29,515 nt of DNA, taken from IMG/VR virus record IMGVR_UViG_3300032053_018318, positions 1-29,515 of that record. The stretch is one strand, 5' to 3'. This DNA is from a virus. Under the pieces are notes generated by a model, which was given only the letters and a program-made list of their open reading frames with translations, searched no databases and was not told where the DNA came from. The position numbers and the translations under genes were made by a program. Positions within the stretch are counted from its first letter, which is position 1; each line of letters opens with the position of its first letter. Positions 1 through 6,471 of this stretch are shown piece by piece.

Positions 1-993
1 ATGCCAGATGCAAAAAGAACAAAACAAAACAGGGAACGGCATCGCAGGCGGGCCGAACATAGTGTGGATCAGCCGCAGACCGGCCAGGAGCAGTCGCATC
101 CCATCAATCACCCCACAGTGTTGACCGTGGCGCGGGTGCGCAAACTGGGGCTTGATTATGCCACGATCGTTGATGCTGCCGCCCACCTGGGACGGCGTTG
201 TGACTTCCCGCAATTGCTCGCGGAGCACGCCGATCTGGCGGCCGCCTGGTATCGGGGCCAATTTTTTCGCAACATCCGATTGCTCGCGGCGACGGGCACT
301 ACGATCGCAGAGGCGGCGAATCGGCTCGGGCTCACGGTGGATGATCTACAGACGCGCCTGGCATCCGACATGGAGCTGGCCAACATTTGGAATCAATCGC
401 GTTTGACGACCGCGGTCGAGATCAAGGAGGGTTGGCTGGCCAAGGCCAAGGAGGGCAACGCCCGCGCCATGGCCCAGGTCGAGATCGCCTTGGCGAATGA
501 GATCGCCCGGGCGGCGATGGACATCCACACGGTTCCCGAGGACCAAATGTGCATGATCTCCGGCGTCACCCGGCAGACGCTCAATCGCTGGCTGCGGGAG
601 GAAGCGATGCCGCGCAACGCCGGCGAAACGACTTACGATCTGCCCGCGGTTTGGTTGTGGTACGAAGGGTTTATCAAAAAGCGTTGCGGTTTCAACCTTG
701 ATTCCAACAAATCGAGTCGGCTCCACGACGCCAAGGCTGAGCGGATCGAGCTAGACCTTGCCAAACTCAAAGGCGCCTTGGTGCCTCTAGAATCCGTCAA
801 AGGCGGTATCCTCGCGAGGGAAGAGTCTCTCAAGGCTATTTTGGAACATGTCCCGGAACAGTACGGCCACATCTTGGCCGGCAAGACCCATCAGGAAATT
901 CAACGGGTCCTGGAGCAGCTCGCGAAGGATTTGTTGGTGTCCTGGTGCCGGGGAATCGCGGAAACGACAAACAGGAAGGAAATAGAAGCATGA
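1..993 (+). CDS. terS: Terminase small subunit, Nu1-like with an extra N-terminal helix-turn-helix region
   Basis: Probable small terminase that recognises the packaging site on phage DNA and recruits the large terminase. The C-terminal half (about residues 176-330) reads like lambda Nu1: a winged-helix segment with GVTRQTLNRWLREEAMPR (188-205), then a charged helix (243-262) ending in the typical GALVPLESVKGG turn and a helical tail. Residues about 85-165 hold a second helix-turn-helix-like segment (TTIAEAANRLGLTVDDLQ) of the type found in other small terminases, so the protein may carry two DNA-binding units. At 330 residues it is longer than Nu1 (about 180). The window opens exactly on this ATG, so an earlier start cannot be excluded. 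Its stop overlaps the next small ORF by ATGA and the large terminase is close by, which supports the call. Confidence 0.75.
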   Translation: MPDAKRTKQNRERHRRRAEHSVDQPQTGQEQSHPINHPTVLTVARVRKLGLDYATIVDAAAHLGRRCDFPQLLAEHADLAAAWYRGQFFRNIRLLAATGTTIAEAANRLGLTVDDLQTRLASDMELANIWNQSRLTTAVEIKEGWLAKAKEGNARAMAQVEIALANEIARAAMDIHTVPEDQMCMISGVTRQTLNRWLREEAMPRNAGETTYDLPAVWLWYEGFIKKRCGFNLDSNKSSRLHDAKAERIELDLAKLKGALVPLESVKGGILAREESLKAILEHVPEQYGHILAGKTHQEIQRVLEQLAKDLLVSWCRGIAETTNRKEIEA

Positions 994-1061
994 TTCCATA
1001 TCCCTGGTTCGCCCTCCTCGATCTCGACGGTGTCCTAGTGGATTACGAAAGGAGACAATGA
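990..1061 (+). CDS. 23-residue ORF carrying a HAD-type motif I (micro-gene or remnant)
   Basis: A tiny ORF starts on the ATGA that overlaps the small-terminase stop and ends on another ATGA that overlaps an ATG of the next gene. Its peptide contains FALLDLDGVLVDYER, which matches the N-terminal motif I (DxDGxxxD) of haloacid-dehalogenase-fold phosphatases. No other HAD motif follows. It could be the stump of a deleted phosphatase gene or a small gene used for translational coupling. I cannot assign a function, and the match could be chance in such a short peptide. Confidence 0.35.
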   Translation: MIPYPWFALLDLDGVLVDYERRQ

Positions 1062-1063
1062 AA

Positions 1064-1303
1064 ATGGCACAGGATGAATTGACCGGCCGACGCCCGTTTC
1101 CGCTCGAAGTGGCGGTGCTGATCGGCCCCATCCGTATTCCCGTGGAGGTCTGCACTTTCACGATCGAGGAGTTTCCGGGATCCACGGGGATGCGGATGCG
1201 GTTGCAGGAAGGGGTCCCGATGGCGAAAAAGATCGAGATCATTCTGAGAGGCCCGGAGCAGCTCGCGGTGTCCCGGGCCCTGGTAGCCTTATCGAAAGCG
1301 TGA
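1064..1303 (+). CDS. Uncharacterised 79-residue protein
   Basis: I do not recognise this gene. An in-frame ATG also lies at 1058, overlapping the upstream micro-ORF stop, but the GGAG at 1051-1054 is 9 bases from the ATG at 1064 and only 3 from 1058, so 1064 is preferred. The product begins MAQDELTGRRPFP, has a beta-rich middle (LEVAVLIGPIRIPVEVCTFTI) of which the strands are short, and ends in a helix (EQLAVSRALVALSK). No signal peptide or membrane segment is seen. It sits between the two terminase genes and presumably belongs to the packaging operon. Confidence 0.55.
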   Translation: MAQDELTGRRPFPLEVAVLIGPIRIPVEVCTFTIEEFPGSTGMRMRLQEGVPMAKKIEIILRGPEQLAVSRALVALSKA

Positions 1304-1304
1304 A

Positions 1305-3218
1305 TTGAAAACGGAACTTGTTCCATTCGTCGCGCCTTTCCCATTGTTCGCGGAGGAGGCGGAATTGCTGATGCCGCGGGACCGTCCAGACATGGTCGCG
1401 TGGGCTCAGAGTCACTACGTCCTGCCCACCGGCGACGTGGCGGTGGCGGGCCCCTGGTCCCCGGAATACGTACCATTCTGGGTGGGGCCGATGCGGTGGC
1501 TGTGTTCGAGCCTCGTGCGTCAGCTCAATGCCGCCGCCTGCACCCAGGCGGGCAAAACGGAGACCTCTAACATCTTCGTCAGCTACCGTTCGGACCTGGA
1601 GCCGTCGCCTAAATTGCTCATATTACCGACCGAGGACGCCGTGAAAGAGCGCTTGGAGATGCGTTTGAAGCCGGTGATCCAAGCGAGTCCCCACCTGCTC
1701 AGGATGTTCGGGGATGATATCCGCAATTTCAACATCAGCAAAGCGAATCGGTTCGGCCGGGCGATCCTGTACATTGGCTGGGCGAACAGTCCGATCAGTC
1801 TCTCCGACCGGCCGATCTGCGACGTCGTGCTCGACGAGCTGGCGAAATATCCGCACAGCGTCGGCCGGGAGGCGGACCCCGTATCGCTGGCGAAAAAACG
1901 CCAGCGGACCTTCCAACATAAATCCAAGCTCCTGATCGTCTCGTCGCCGATCCTGGAGGATGACCCATTCTGGCTGGCCTGGCTCTCGGGTGATCCCTAT
2001 GACTGGTGGGTCCCCTGCCCGCTCTGCGGAGTGTGGCATCAGATGCGGTGGGAGCACGTCGAGCTCGATAAAAACGACCGCGGCCGGCTCCTGGAACCGC
2101 GGGAATACCTGCAGGGCGGCCGGGCTCGGTATCAGTGTCCGCACTGCCGCCGGCCGTGGACGGAGTACGAACGTTGGCAGGCCGTCACCGCTGGCCAGTG
2201 GATCCAGACGGGGGCCCGCGTCGAGCCGGACGGCGCGATCGTGGGCGGCCGCCCGGCCGGTCCGAACCGGTCGATCCGGGTGCTTTCGATCATGCTGCAC
2301 CCGATCTTTCAGACCGTGGATGGTCTGGCGGCGGAATGGGCGGCGGCCCAGCTCGCGAAACGCCAGGGCAACGTCAAGCCACTCCAAGATTTCATCAATA
2401 ACCAGCTCGCGGAGCCGTGGAAAGAGACCGCGCGGGCGACGCCCCAGGACCTGCTCCATAAACACGTGGGCAGCCTCCCCGCCGGCGTGGTCCCGGATGG
2501 CGCGCTCTTCATTACGCGGGGGATCGACGTGCAGCTCGACCATTTCTACGTCCTGGACGTCGCCTGGGGCGATCTCTCGCAGGCCTGGGTAGTGTTCTAC
2601 GCCCGGATCGAGACCGGGGATACGGAGAAACTATCGAACTGGGGCCCACTAGAATATTATCTTCGCAGCGGCTGGCCCTTGGCGAGCGACTCCTCGAAGC
2701 GATTGCATCCGGTGCTGGCCTCGATCGACTGCGCCTATCACACGGAGGAAACGCTGACGTTCTGCCGTCAGTGCCAGCGGCAGGGGATCAAGGTGATTCC
2801 ATCCCGCGGCTCGGAGCACGAGCACATGCGCCGGGGGATCGTCCGGCCCTTCCGGGACGCCTCGAAGAACATCCTGCGCTATGATATGAACGTCGACCAC
2901 TACAAAAGCATCCTCCATTCCATGCTCTATGTGACACAGGAGCCGGGTCCCGGCTATCTCCACCTGCCGGCGGACACGCGGGAGGAGTTGTTGATCCACC
3001 TGTCGAGCGAGGAGGCGCGGGACATCCCCTACAAGGGCCGGCGGCTGGTGATCTGGGTGAACAAGCGCGAGCAGCCGAACCATTGGTGGGACTGCCTGGT
3101 CCACGCCCGCAACGCCGCCGAGCTGGTCGGCGTCCGCTGGTTGGACCCGGCGGCGGCCCGTCCGAGCCGGCCAGAGGGCAAGCCGGTGGGACACCTGGCG
3201 ATCCGCACGCAATACTGA
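1305..3218 (+). CDS. terL: Terminase large subunit, GpA family (ATPase plus nuclease)
   Basis: The DNA-packaging motor and genome-end nuclease. Counting from the TTG at 1305, a Walker A-like motif (CTQAGKTE, Lys84) and Walker B (DVVLDE, Asp177/Glu178) form the ATPase, with a coupling-type SSP motif at 213-215. Two CxxC pairs (CPLC 238-241, CPHC 278-281) are the cysteine knuckles usual in GpA terminases. The nuclease acidic residues are probably Asp408 (RGIDVQ), Asp475 (SIDCAY) and Asp596 (WWDC). Length 637 residues is normal for the family. The start is uncertain: TTG 1305 lacks a clear ribosome site, while ATG 1371 (615 residues) has GGAGGAGG at 1352-1359 and fits the usual GpA N-terminus. 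GpA terminases normally work with cos-type packaging. Confidence 0.96.
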   Translation: MKTELVPFVAPFPLFAEEAELLMPRDRPDMVAWAQSHYVLPTGDVAVAGPWSPEYVPFWVGPMRWLCSSLVRQLNAAACTQAGKTETSNIFVSYRSDLEPSPKLLILPTEDAVKERLEMRLKPVIQASPHLLRMFGDDIRNFNISKANRFGRAILYIGWANSPISLSDRPICDVVLDELAKYPHSVGREADPVSLAKKRQRTFQHKSKLLIVSSPILEDDPFWLAWLSGDPYDWWVPCPLCGVWHQMRWEHVELDKNDRGRLLEPREYLQGGRARYQCPHCRRPWTEYERWQAVTAGQWIQTGARVEPDGAIVGGRPAGPNRSIRVLSIMLHPIFQTVDGLAAEWAAAQLAKRQGNVKPLQDFINNQLAEPWKETARATPQDLLHKHVGSLPAGVVPDGALFITRGIDVQLDHFYVLDVAWGDLSQAWVVFYARIETGDTEKLSNWGPLEYYLRSGWPLASDSSKRLHPVLASIDCAYHTEETLTFCRQCQRQGIKVIPSRGSEHEHMRRGIVRPFRDASKNILRYDMNVDHYKSILHSMLYVTQEPGPGYLHLPADTREELLIHLSSEEARDIPYKGRRLVIWVNKREQPNHWWDCLVHARNAAELVGVRWLDPAAARPSRPEGKPVGHLAIRTQY

Positions 3219-3231
3219 AAAGAAAGGAAAA

Positions 3232-3447
3232 ATGATGGACTTGGAACGATATCTCGGCGCCGTGTTCGGCTGGTGCTGGCGCCGGCCGTCGAGAGAGTAC
3301 GCGTGGTGTATGAATTACGGGCGGCCGGTCCAGAGGGAGAAACCCGTAGCCGGCGAGCGCCTCCCGCGGCGAATGCCCCATTGGTCCAGCCTGCGTTCCG
3401 GCCGCCGCGGCCGGCACTGGAACCGCCGCCGAAATCATCAATCATAA
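3232..3447 (+). CDS. Uncharacterised small Arg-rich ORF (frame uncertain)
   Basis: A 71-codon ORF opens on tandem ATGs (3232 and 3235) five bases after AAAGGAAA, directly behind the large terminase. The predicted product starts MMDLERYLGAVFGWCWRRP and becomes strongly arginine-rich, which is unusual and may signal the wrong frame. A competing GTG ORF in another frame (3273-3467) encodes a more protein-like sequence with RVRVVYELRAAGPEGE and a proline-rich tail, but lacks a good ribosome site. One of the two is probably real; the ribosome site favours this one. Function unknown. Confidence 0.35.
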   Translation: MMDLERYLGAVFGWCWRRPSREYAWCMNYGRPVQREKPVAGERLPRRMPHWSSLRSGRRGRHWNRRRNHQS

Positions 3448-3452
3448 ACTCG
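3432..3452 (+). repeat. Heptamer-period A-rich spacer before the zinc-finger gene
   Basis: Three successive 7-base units (AAATCAT, CAATCAT, AAACTCG) end where the ribosome site AAAGGA of the next gene begins. The same kind of period-7 spacer occurs at six other gene junctions in this window. Confidence 0.6.
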
Positions 3453-3463
3453 AAAGGATTCGC

Positions 3464-3814
3464 ATGATGAGTCACCCCAAGGAGTCACCAGCCCGCCGCT
3501 GGATCTTCCCGTCCCCGACCCGGTGTCCGCGTTGCCAGCAATTTGACACCGAGGCGACGCACACGGATTCCGAGCGCGGGATCCAGTACCGTAAATGCCG
3601 CCGCGCCACCTGCCGGCGGAAGTTCTCGATCTCGGGGCCGCCCGTTTCGGTCGAGACGGCGGAAGTTCCTACCCCGGAAGTTCCCGCCTCAGTGCTCCTG
3701 CCCTGTCCCCACTGCGGCAAGAAATATCAGCGTCAGGGTGACCTGACGAAACATATTCAGAAAACCCATTCAGAAGGAGAAACGAACGATGTTGGAAGAA
3801 AATCCGAAATCTGA
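3464..3814 (+). CDS. Small protein with a four-cysteine zinc ribbon and a C2H2 zinc finger
   Basis: The 116-residue product has two probable zinc sites. The first (about residues 21-50) has CPRC, then KCRRATC, a zinc-ribbon spacing that recalls Ogr/Delta-type or transposase-type ribbons. The second is a textbook C2H2 finger near residues 84-105: Cys-x2-Cys, twelve residues, His, four residues, His, with the Tyr and Leu core positions in place. Tandem ATGs at 3464 and 3467 follow AAAGGA with good spacing. A sequence-specific nucleic-acid-binding role, perhaps in late gene control or packaging, is an inference. The last 26 bases overlap the next gene. Confidence 0.75.
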   Translation: MMSHPKESPARRWIFPSPTRCPRCQQFDTEATHTDSERGIQYRKCRRATCRRKFSISGPPVSVETAEVPTPEVPASVLLPCPHCGKKYQRQGDLTKHIQKTHSEGETNDVGRKSEI

Positions 3815-4151
3815 GGAAGGAGCGATCCCCTCTGTCCCCGCGCCATTTGCCCCGATCGATCCGCCCTGGGAATTCCTCGATCCCGATCTAGCCCGGTGGC
3901 TGCTGGCGAATCCCCTGCTCCATGCCGCCCTGCAGGAGGCCCGGGAGTGCGGCCGGTGGCTGATCACGGTGCACCGCAAGCTCAAGGACTCGCCGCCGGA
4001 CGATCTGGCGGGCCGGTCCGTGCGGTGTGATTTCCCCTCCGACTGCATCGTCGACGCCCTACGGGGTTTATGCCGGTCGATCCTGATCGATGATCAGCGG
4101 GCCCGGCAGGATGAGGGTCGCCGGTGCGCGGACAAAAATCAGTGGAAATGA
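3789..4151 (+). CDS. Uncharacterised 120-residue protein
   Basis: I do not recognise this gene. AAGGAG at 3773-3778 lies 10 bases before its ATG, inside the end of the zinc-finger gene. The product has an acidic, proline-rich N-terminus (residues 1-30) with PPWEFLDPDLARWLLANP, followed by helical segments and a charged C-terminus. No membrane segment or known motif is visible. Its stop overlaps the next gene's ATG by ATGA, so the two are probably translationally coupled. Confidence 0.6.
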   Translation: MLEENPKSEEGAIPSVPAPFAPIDPPWEFLDPDLARWLLANPLLHAALQEARECGRWLITVHRKLKDSPPDDLAGRSVRCDFPSDCIVDALRGLCRSILIDDQRARQDEGRRCADKNQWK

Positions 4152-4423
4152 AGACGACAAAAAAACAAATCAGGGAAATCGTAGAGCCGGTGCGTCACGC
4201 CTTGGGTTTACGGATCAGCCAGGGGTCAGAGGATGAGGGAGTCATCGAGATCTCGGCAACGTATTCGTGGTCTGTCAAAATCCCCTCCCAGGCGGTGATG
4301 ACGCCGGATCGTTTGGCGGATCATGTCCTGATGCAGATCCACGTCGAGCTGCTCGCTCTCCAAAGAAGGATCTGCCGTCATAAGGAGCGGATCATTCAGC
4401 TGCGGGTAAAGAACTCGCGGTGA
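4148..4423 (+). CDS. Uncharacterised 91-residue protein
   Basis: I do not recognise this gene. A GTG at 4124 is in frame, but the ATG at 4148 forms an ATGA overlap with the upstream stop and is the more likely start. The product has a lysine-rich N-terminus (MKTTKKQIREIVEPVRHAL), a short beta-like middle (VIEISATYSWSVKIP) and a C-terminal helix with LADHVLMQIHVELLALQRR, which may be a coiled coil. It is the last gene before a structured non-coding gap. Confidence 0.6.
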   Translation: MKTTKKQIREIVEPVRHALGLRISQGSEDEGVIEISATYSWSVKIPSQAVMTPDRLADHVLMQIHVELLALQRRICRHKERIIQLRVKNSR

Positions 4424-4448
4424 GATTCTTCCAGACTCTGGAAGAATC
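4424..4448 (+). terminator. Perfect 11-bp inverted repeat after the stop codon
   Basis: GATTCTTCCAG and CTGGAAGAATC form a perfect 11-bp stem around a three-base loop, starting immediately after the TGA at 4421-4423. The T-rich stretch (about 4466-4480) is some 18 bases downstream, so this is not a classic intrinsic terminator. It could be a terminator helper, an RNA-processing site or a palindromic operator. Confidence 0.5.
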
Positions 4449-4545
4449 TGAACGGTCAGGCAACATTTTTCCCTTTTTCCTCTTGCTAAGGATGGGTAGA
4501 TTGCCGAAATTATAAACAGTGACAACTGAGTCTTGAGTTTTCTTC
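4449..4545. other. A+T-richer gap between hairpins, possible promoter
   Basis: No ORF is supported here. The stretch is clearly richer in A and T than its surroundings. It has a TATAAA at 4511-4516 that could be a -10 element. The best -35 candidate (TTGCTA, 4483-4488) is 22 bases upstream, which is too far for a standard sigma-70 promoter, so I only flag it. Confidence 0.2.
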
Positions 4546-4589
4546 GGGGCCGTGCAGGGCGAAAGCATCTGCGCGGCCCCCTGTTTTTT
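4546..4589 (+). terminator. Strong intrinsic-terminator-like hairpin with GNRA loop
   Basis: GGGGCCGTGCAG (4546-4557) pairs with CTGCGCGGCCCC (4569-4580) over 12 positions with one G-U pair. The top of the hairpin contains GC-GAAA-GC, a GNRA tetraloop. A run of six T follows at 4584-4589. This fits an intrinsic terminator, or the 3' end of a small RNA. Confidence 0.75.
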
Positions 4590-4590
4590 A

Positions 4591-4641
4591 GGGCAACGGC
4601 TGTGCAGAGCTGCACCTCGAGCACGGCGCGTTGCCCTTTTT
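4591..4641 (+). terminator. Second terminator-like structure with nested hairpin
   Basis: GGGCAACG (4591-4598) pairs with CGTTGCCC (4629-4636), followed by five T at 4637-4641. Inside lies a second perfect hairpin, GTGCA-GAGC-TGCAC (4602-4615). Its GTGCAG/CTGCAC arms could also pair with the GTGCAG arm of the preceding hairpin, allowing alternative folds. The next start codon is only 14 bases downstream. Confidence 0.65.
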
Positions 4642-4655
4642 GTTGAGATGATGAC

Positions 4656-4925
4656 ATGGCTCTGACGAGCGCCAGCACGTTGACCGACGCCTTGAACCAG
4701 TACAAGGATAATCTCGTCTGGTGGGGCAGCGCCGCGGCGGCCGCGAATCTCTTGGCGGCGGTCCTGTACCTCTTGGCCTGCAAGCCCGAGACGATTGCGG
4801 CGGCGGATCAGAACGTCAACTTCGCGTCCCTGGAATCGTTGCGGGTGCGGCTCGAAAAGGAAGTGGTGAATCTGAGCTCGGCAGCCAATCGCGTCTCGTT
4901 CACGAGTGGAAAGATGTTGATGTAG
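4656..4925 (+). CDS. Small protein in the gpW (head-tail joining) position
   Basis: An 89-residue product lies directly upstream of the portal gene, with one base between them, the place that lambda uses for gpW. It has a mostly helical pattern: an N-terminal helix (TLTDALNQYKDNLVWW), an alanine-rich helix (AAAAANLLAAVLYLLA, about 26-41) and a C-terminal helical part (SLESLRVRLEKEVVNL). The alanine-rich helix is hydrophobic enough to be a membrane segment but fits an amphipathic packing helix too. I cannot see gpW sequence identity, so the assignment rests on size and position. No strong ribosome site is present; the start lies 14 bases after a terminator-like hairpin. Confidence 0.6.
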   Translation: MALTSASTLTDALNQYKDNLVWWGSAAAAANLLAAVLYLLACKPETIAAADQNVNFASLESLRVRLEKEVVNLSSAANRVSFTSGKMLM

Positions 4926-4926
4926 T

Positions 4927-6471
4927 ATGACGAAGAGCGTAGCCATCCTGGGTTCTGACGGCCGCCCGGTTCGCCTGGCCCGGTCTCGGACCCAGTCCGC
5001 CGACGGCCGTCATGAGATCGTCATGGATGGGGTCGGCGGCGCCTACGCCGCCACCGGCTATCACGCCCGCTCCATCGCCGTCAACGAAGGCCAGAGTTAC
5101 AGCCAGGGTTCCGGCGAGCAGCATCAGCGGTTCGATCGCTATATCCTGGTGGACGAATCGCGCGGCCTGGACCGGGACAATCCCCTCTATGCGTCGATCA
5201 TCGACACGGCGATCACCTATATCCTCGGCTCCGGTTTCTCGCTTCAGACCGAGCCGAGGGTCGAGCAGCTCTGGAACGACTGGTGGCGGGCGCCCGAGAT
5301 CACGAACCGGCTCTCGGGCGGCGAGGTCGAGCAGATGGTGCTGCGGGAGATCATCCTCTGCGGGGACCATCTGATCGTCAAGACGGAAAAGGGCCTGATC
5401 GACCTGATCGAGTCGGAGCGGTTGGCCAAGGGCAGCCGCATGGGCACGGGGATCACCACCGATCAACTCGGCCGGCCGATGGGATTTTCCGTCTGCGATT
5501 ACGGCAAAAACGGCATGCTGAATACGGCCACGGCGACGCTCTATCCCTCCGATCGGGTGATCTTTCTCGCCTGTCCCCGCCGACCCTCGGAGCTGCGGGG
5601 GATGCCGGTCCTGCAAAGCACGTTCGCGATGCTGCACCGGATCAACGATACCTGCGACGCCGAGGCGATCGCAATGCAGCTCCAGGCCCGCCTGGCGATT
5701 GCGATTAAAAAGACCCAGGCGGCGCAGCTCGGCTATTTGGAGAGCAAGGACGATGAGGGGCAATCGGCCACGGAGGATACGGGGGCCCTGACGACCCGGA
5801 TCACGGAGCTCAAATATGCGATCATCGCCCACCTGGAGCCGGATGAGGACGTGACCACGATCGAGCGGAACATCCCCGGCAAGGACTTCCCGCAGTCGCT
5901 GCGGATGTTCCTGCGGCTGATGGGTTTGCCCTTGGGGATGCCGTTGGAGTTGGTGCTCCTGGATTGGACGCAGAGCAACTACAGTCAGAGCCGGGCCGTG
6001 ATCCAGCAGGCCTACGAGCGCTTCTGCAAATGGCAGACCAAACTGATCGACTTCTTCTACGACCCATTGCTGCAATGGAAACTGTCTCAGTGGGAGGCCC
6101 AGAAACTGCTGGGCAACAAGGCCGCGAAGAATATCAAGTGGGAATGGATCACGCCGACCTCGCCCTGGATCGATCCCCAGAAGGAAATGGAGGCGGTGGG
6201 TCTGAAATTGGATCGGGGCCTGACGACGCACGGCCGGGAATGCAAGGCCCTGGGTTTGGATCGTAACGACGTGAACGATGCCCGCGAGGCGGAGATCCGC
6301 GACGCGATCAAGCGGGTGCAAAAAATCAAGGCGGACACCCAGGTGACAGTGCCCTGGCAACTCTTTGCGGGCGCCGTGACGGCCCCGGCCGCCCCGGCGG
6401 CGAAGAAACCGGAACTAGCGACGGCGGCCGAAAACGATCAACCAAAACCGGGAGTGGATGAAAATGCCTGA
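4927..6471 (+). CDS. Portal protein, lambda family
   Basis: Dodecameric ring at the unique capsid vertex through which DNA enters and leaves. The 514-residue length and order of motifs match lambda-type portals: an early block LDRDNPLYASIIDTAITYILG (part of residues 79-99) preceding the clip and stem, the DHLIVKTEKGLIDLIE strand region near residue 145, the DRVIFLACPRRPSELRG segment leading to a helix, then FPQSLRMFLRLMGLPLGMP and the QSNYSQSRAVIQQAYERF helix typical of the family's C-terminal core. The final 40 residues are alanine/proline-rich and likely disordered. The ATG follows the previous stop by one base, and the stop overlaps the protease gene. Confidence 0.95.
   Translation: MTKSVAILGSDGRPVRLARSRTQSADGRHEIVMDGVGGAYAATGYHARSIAVNEGQSYSQGSGEQHQRFDRYILVDESRGLDRDNPLYASIIDTAITYILGSGFSLQTEPRVEQLWNDWWRAPEITNRLSGGEVEQMVLREIILCGDHLIVKTEKGLIDLIESERLAKGSRMGTGITTDQLGRPMGFSVCDYGKNGMLNTATATLYPSDRVIFLACPRRPSELRGMPVLQSTFAMLHRINDTCDAEAIAMQLQARLAIAIKKTQAAQLGYLESKDDEGQSATEDTGALTTRITELKYAIIAHLEPDEDVTTIERNIPGKDFPQSLRMFLRLMGLPLGMPLELVLLDWTQSNYSQSRAVIQQAYERFCKWQTKLIDFFYDPLLQWKLSQWEAQKLLGNKAAKNIKWEWITPTSPWIDPQKEMEAVGLKLDRGLTTHGRECKALGLDRNDVNDAREAEIRDAIKRVQKIKADTQVTVPWQLFAGAVTAPAAPAAKKPELATAAENDQPKPGVDENA

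Noticed and set aside
3219-3467. Extension of the large terminase by reading through its TGA, since the same frame stays open to 3467
   Set aside because: A chance open frame in high G+C DNA is likely, there is no special stop context, and the terminase already ends with the usual nuclease motif.
4900-6360. Long antisense ORF opposite the portal gene
   Set aside because: It mirrors the strongly coding plus strand, has His/Arg/Gly-rich shadow composition and no ribosome site.
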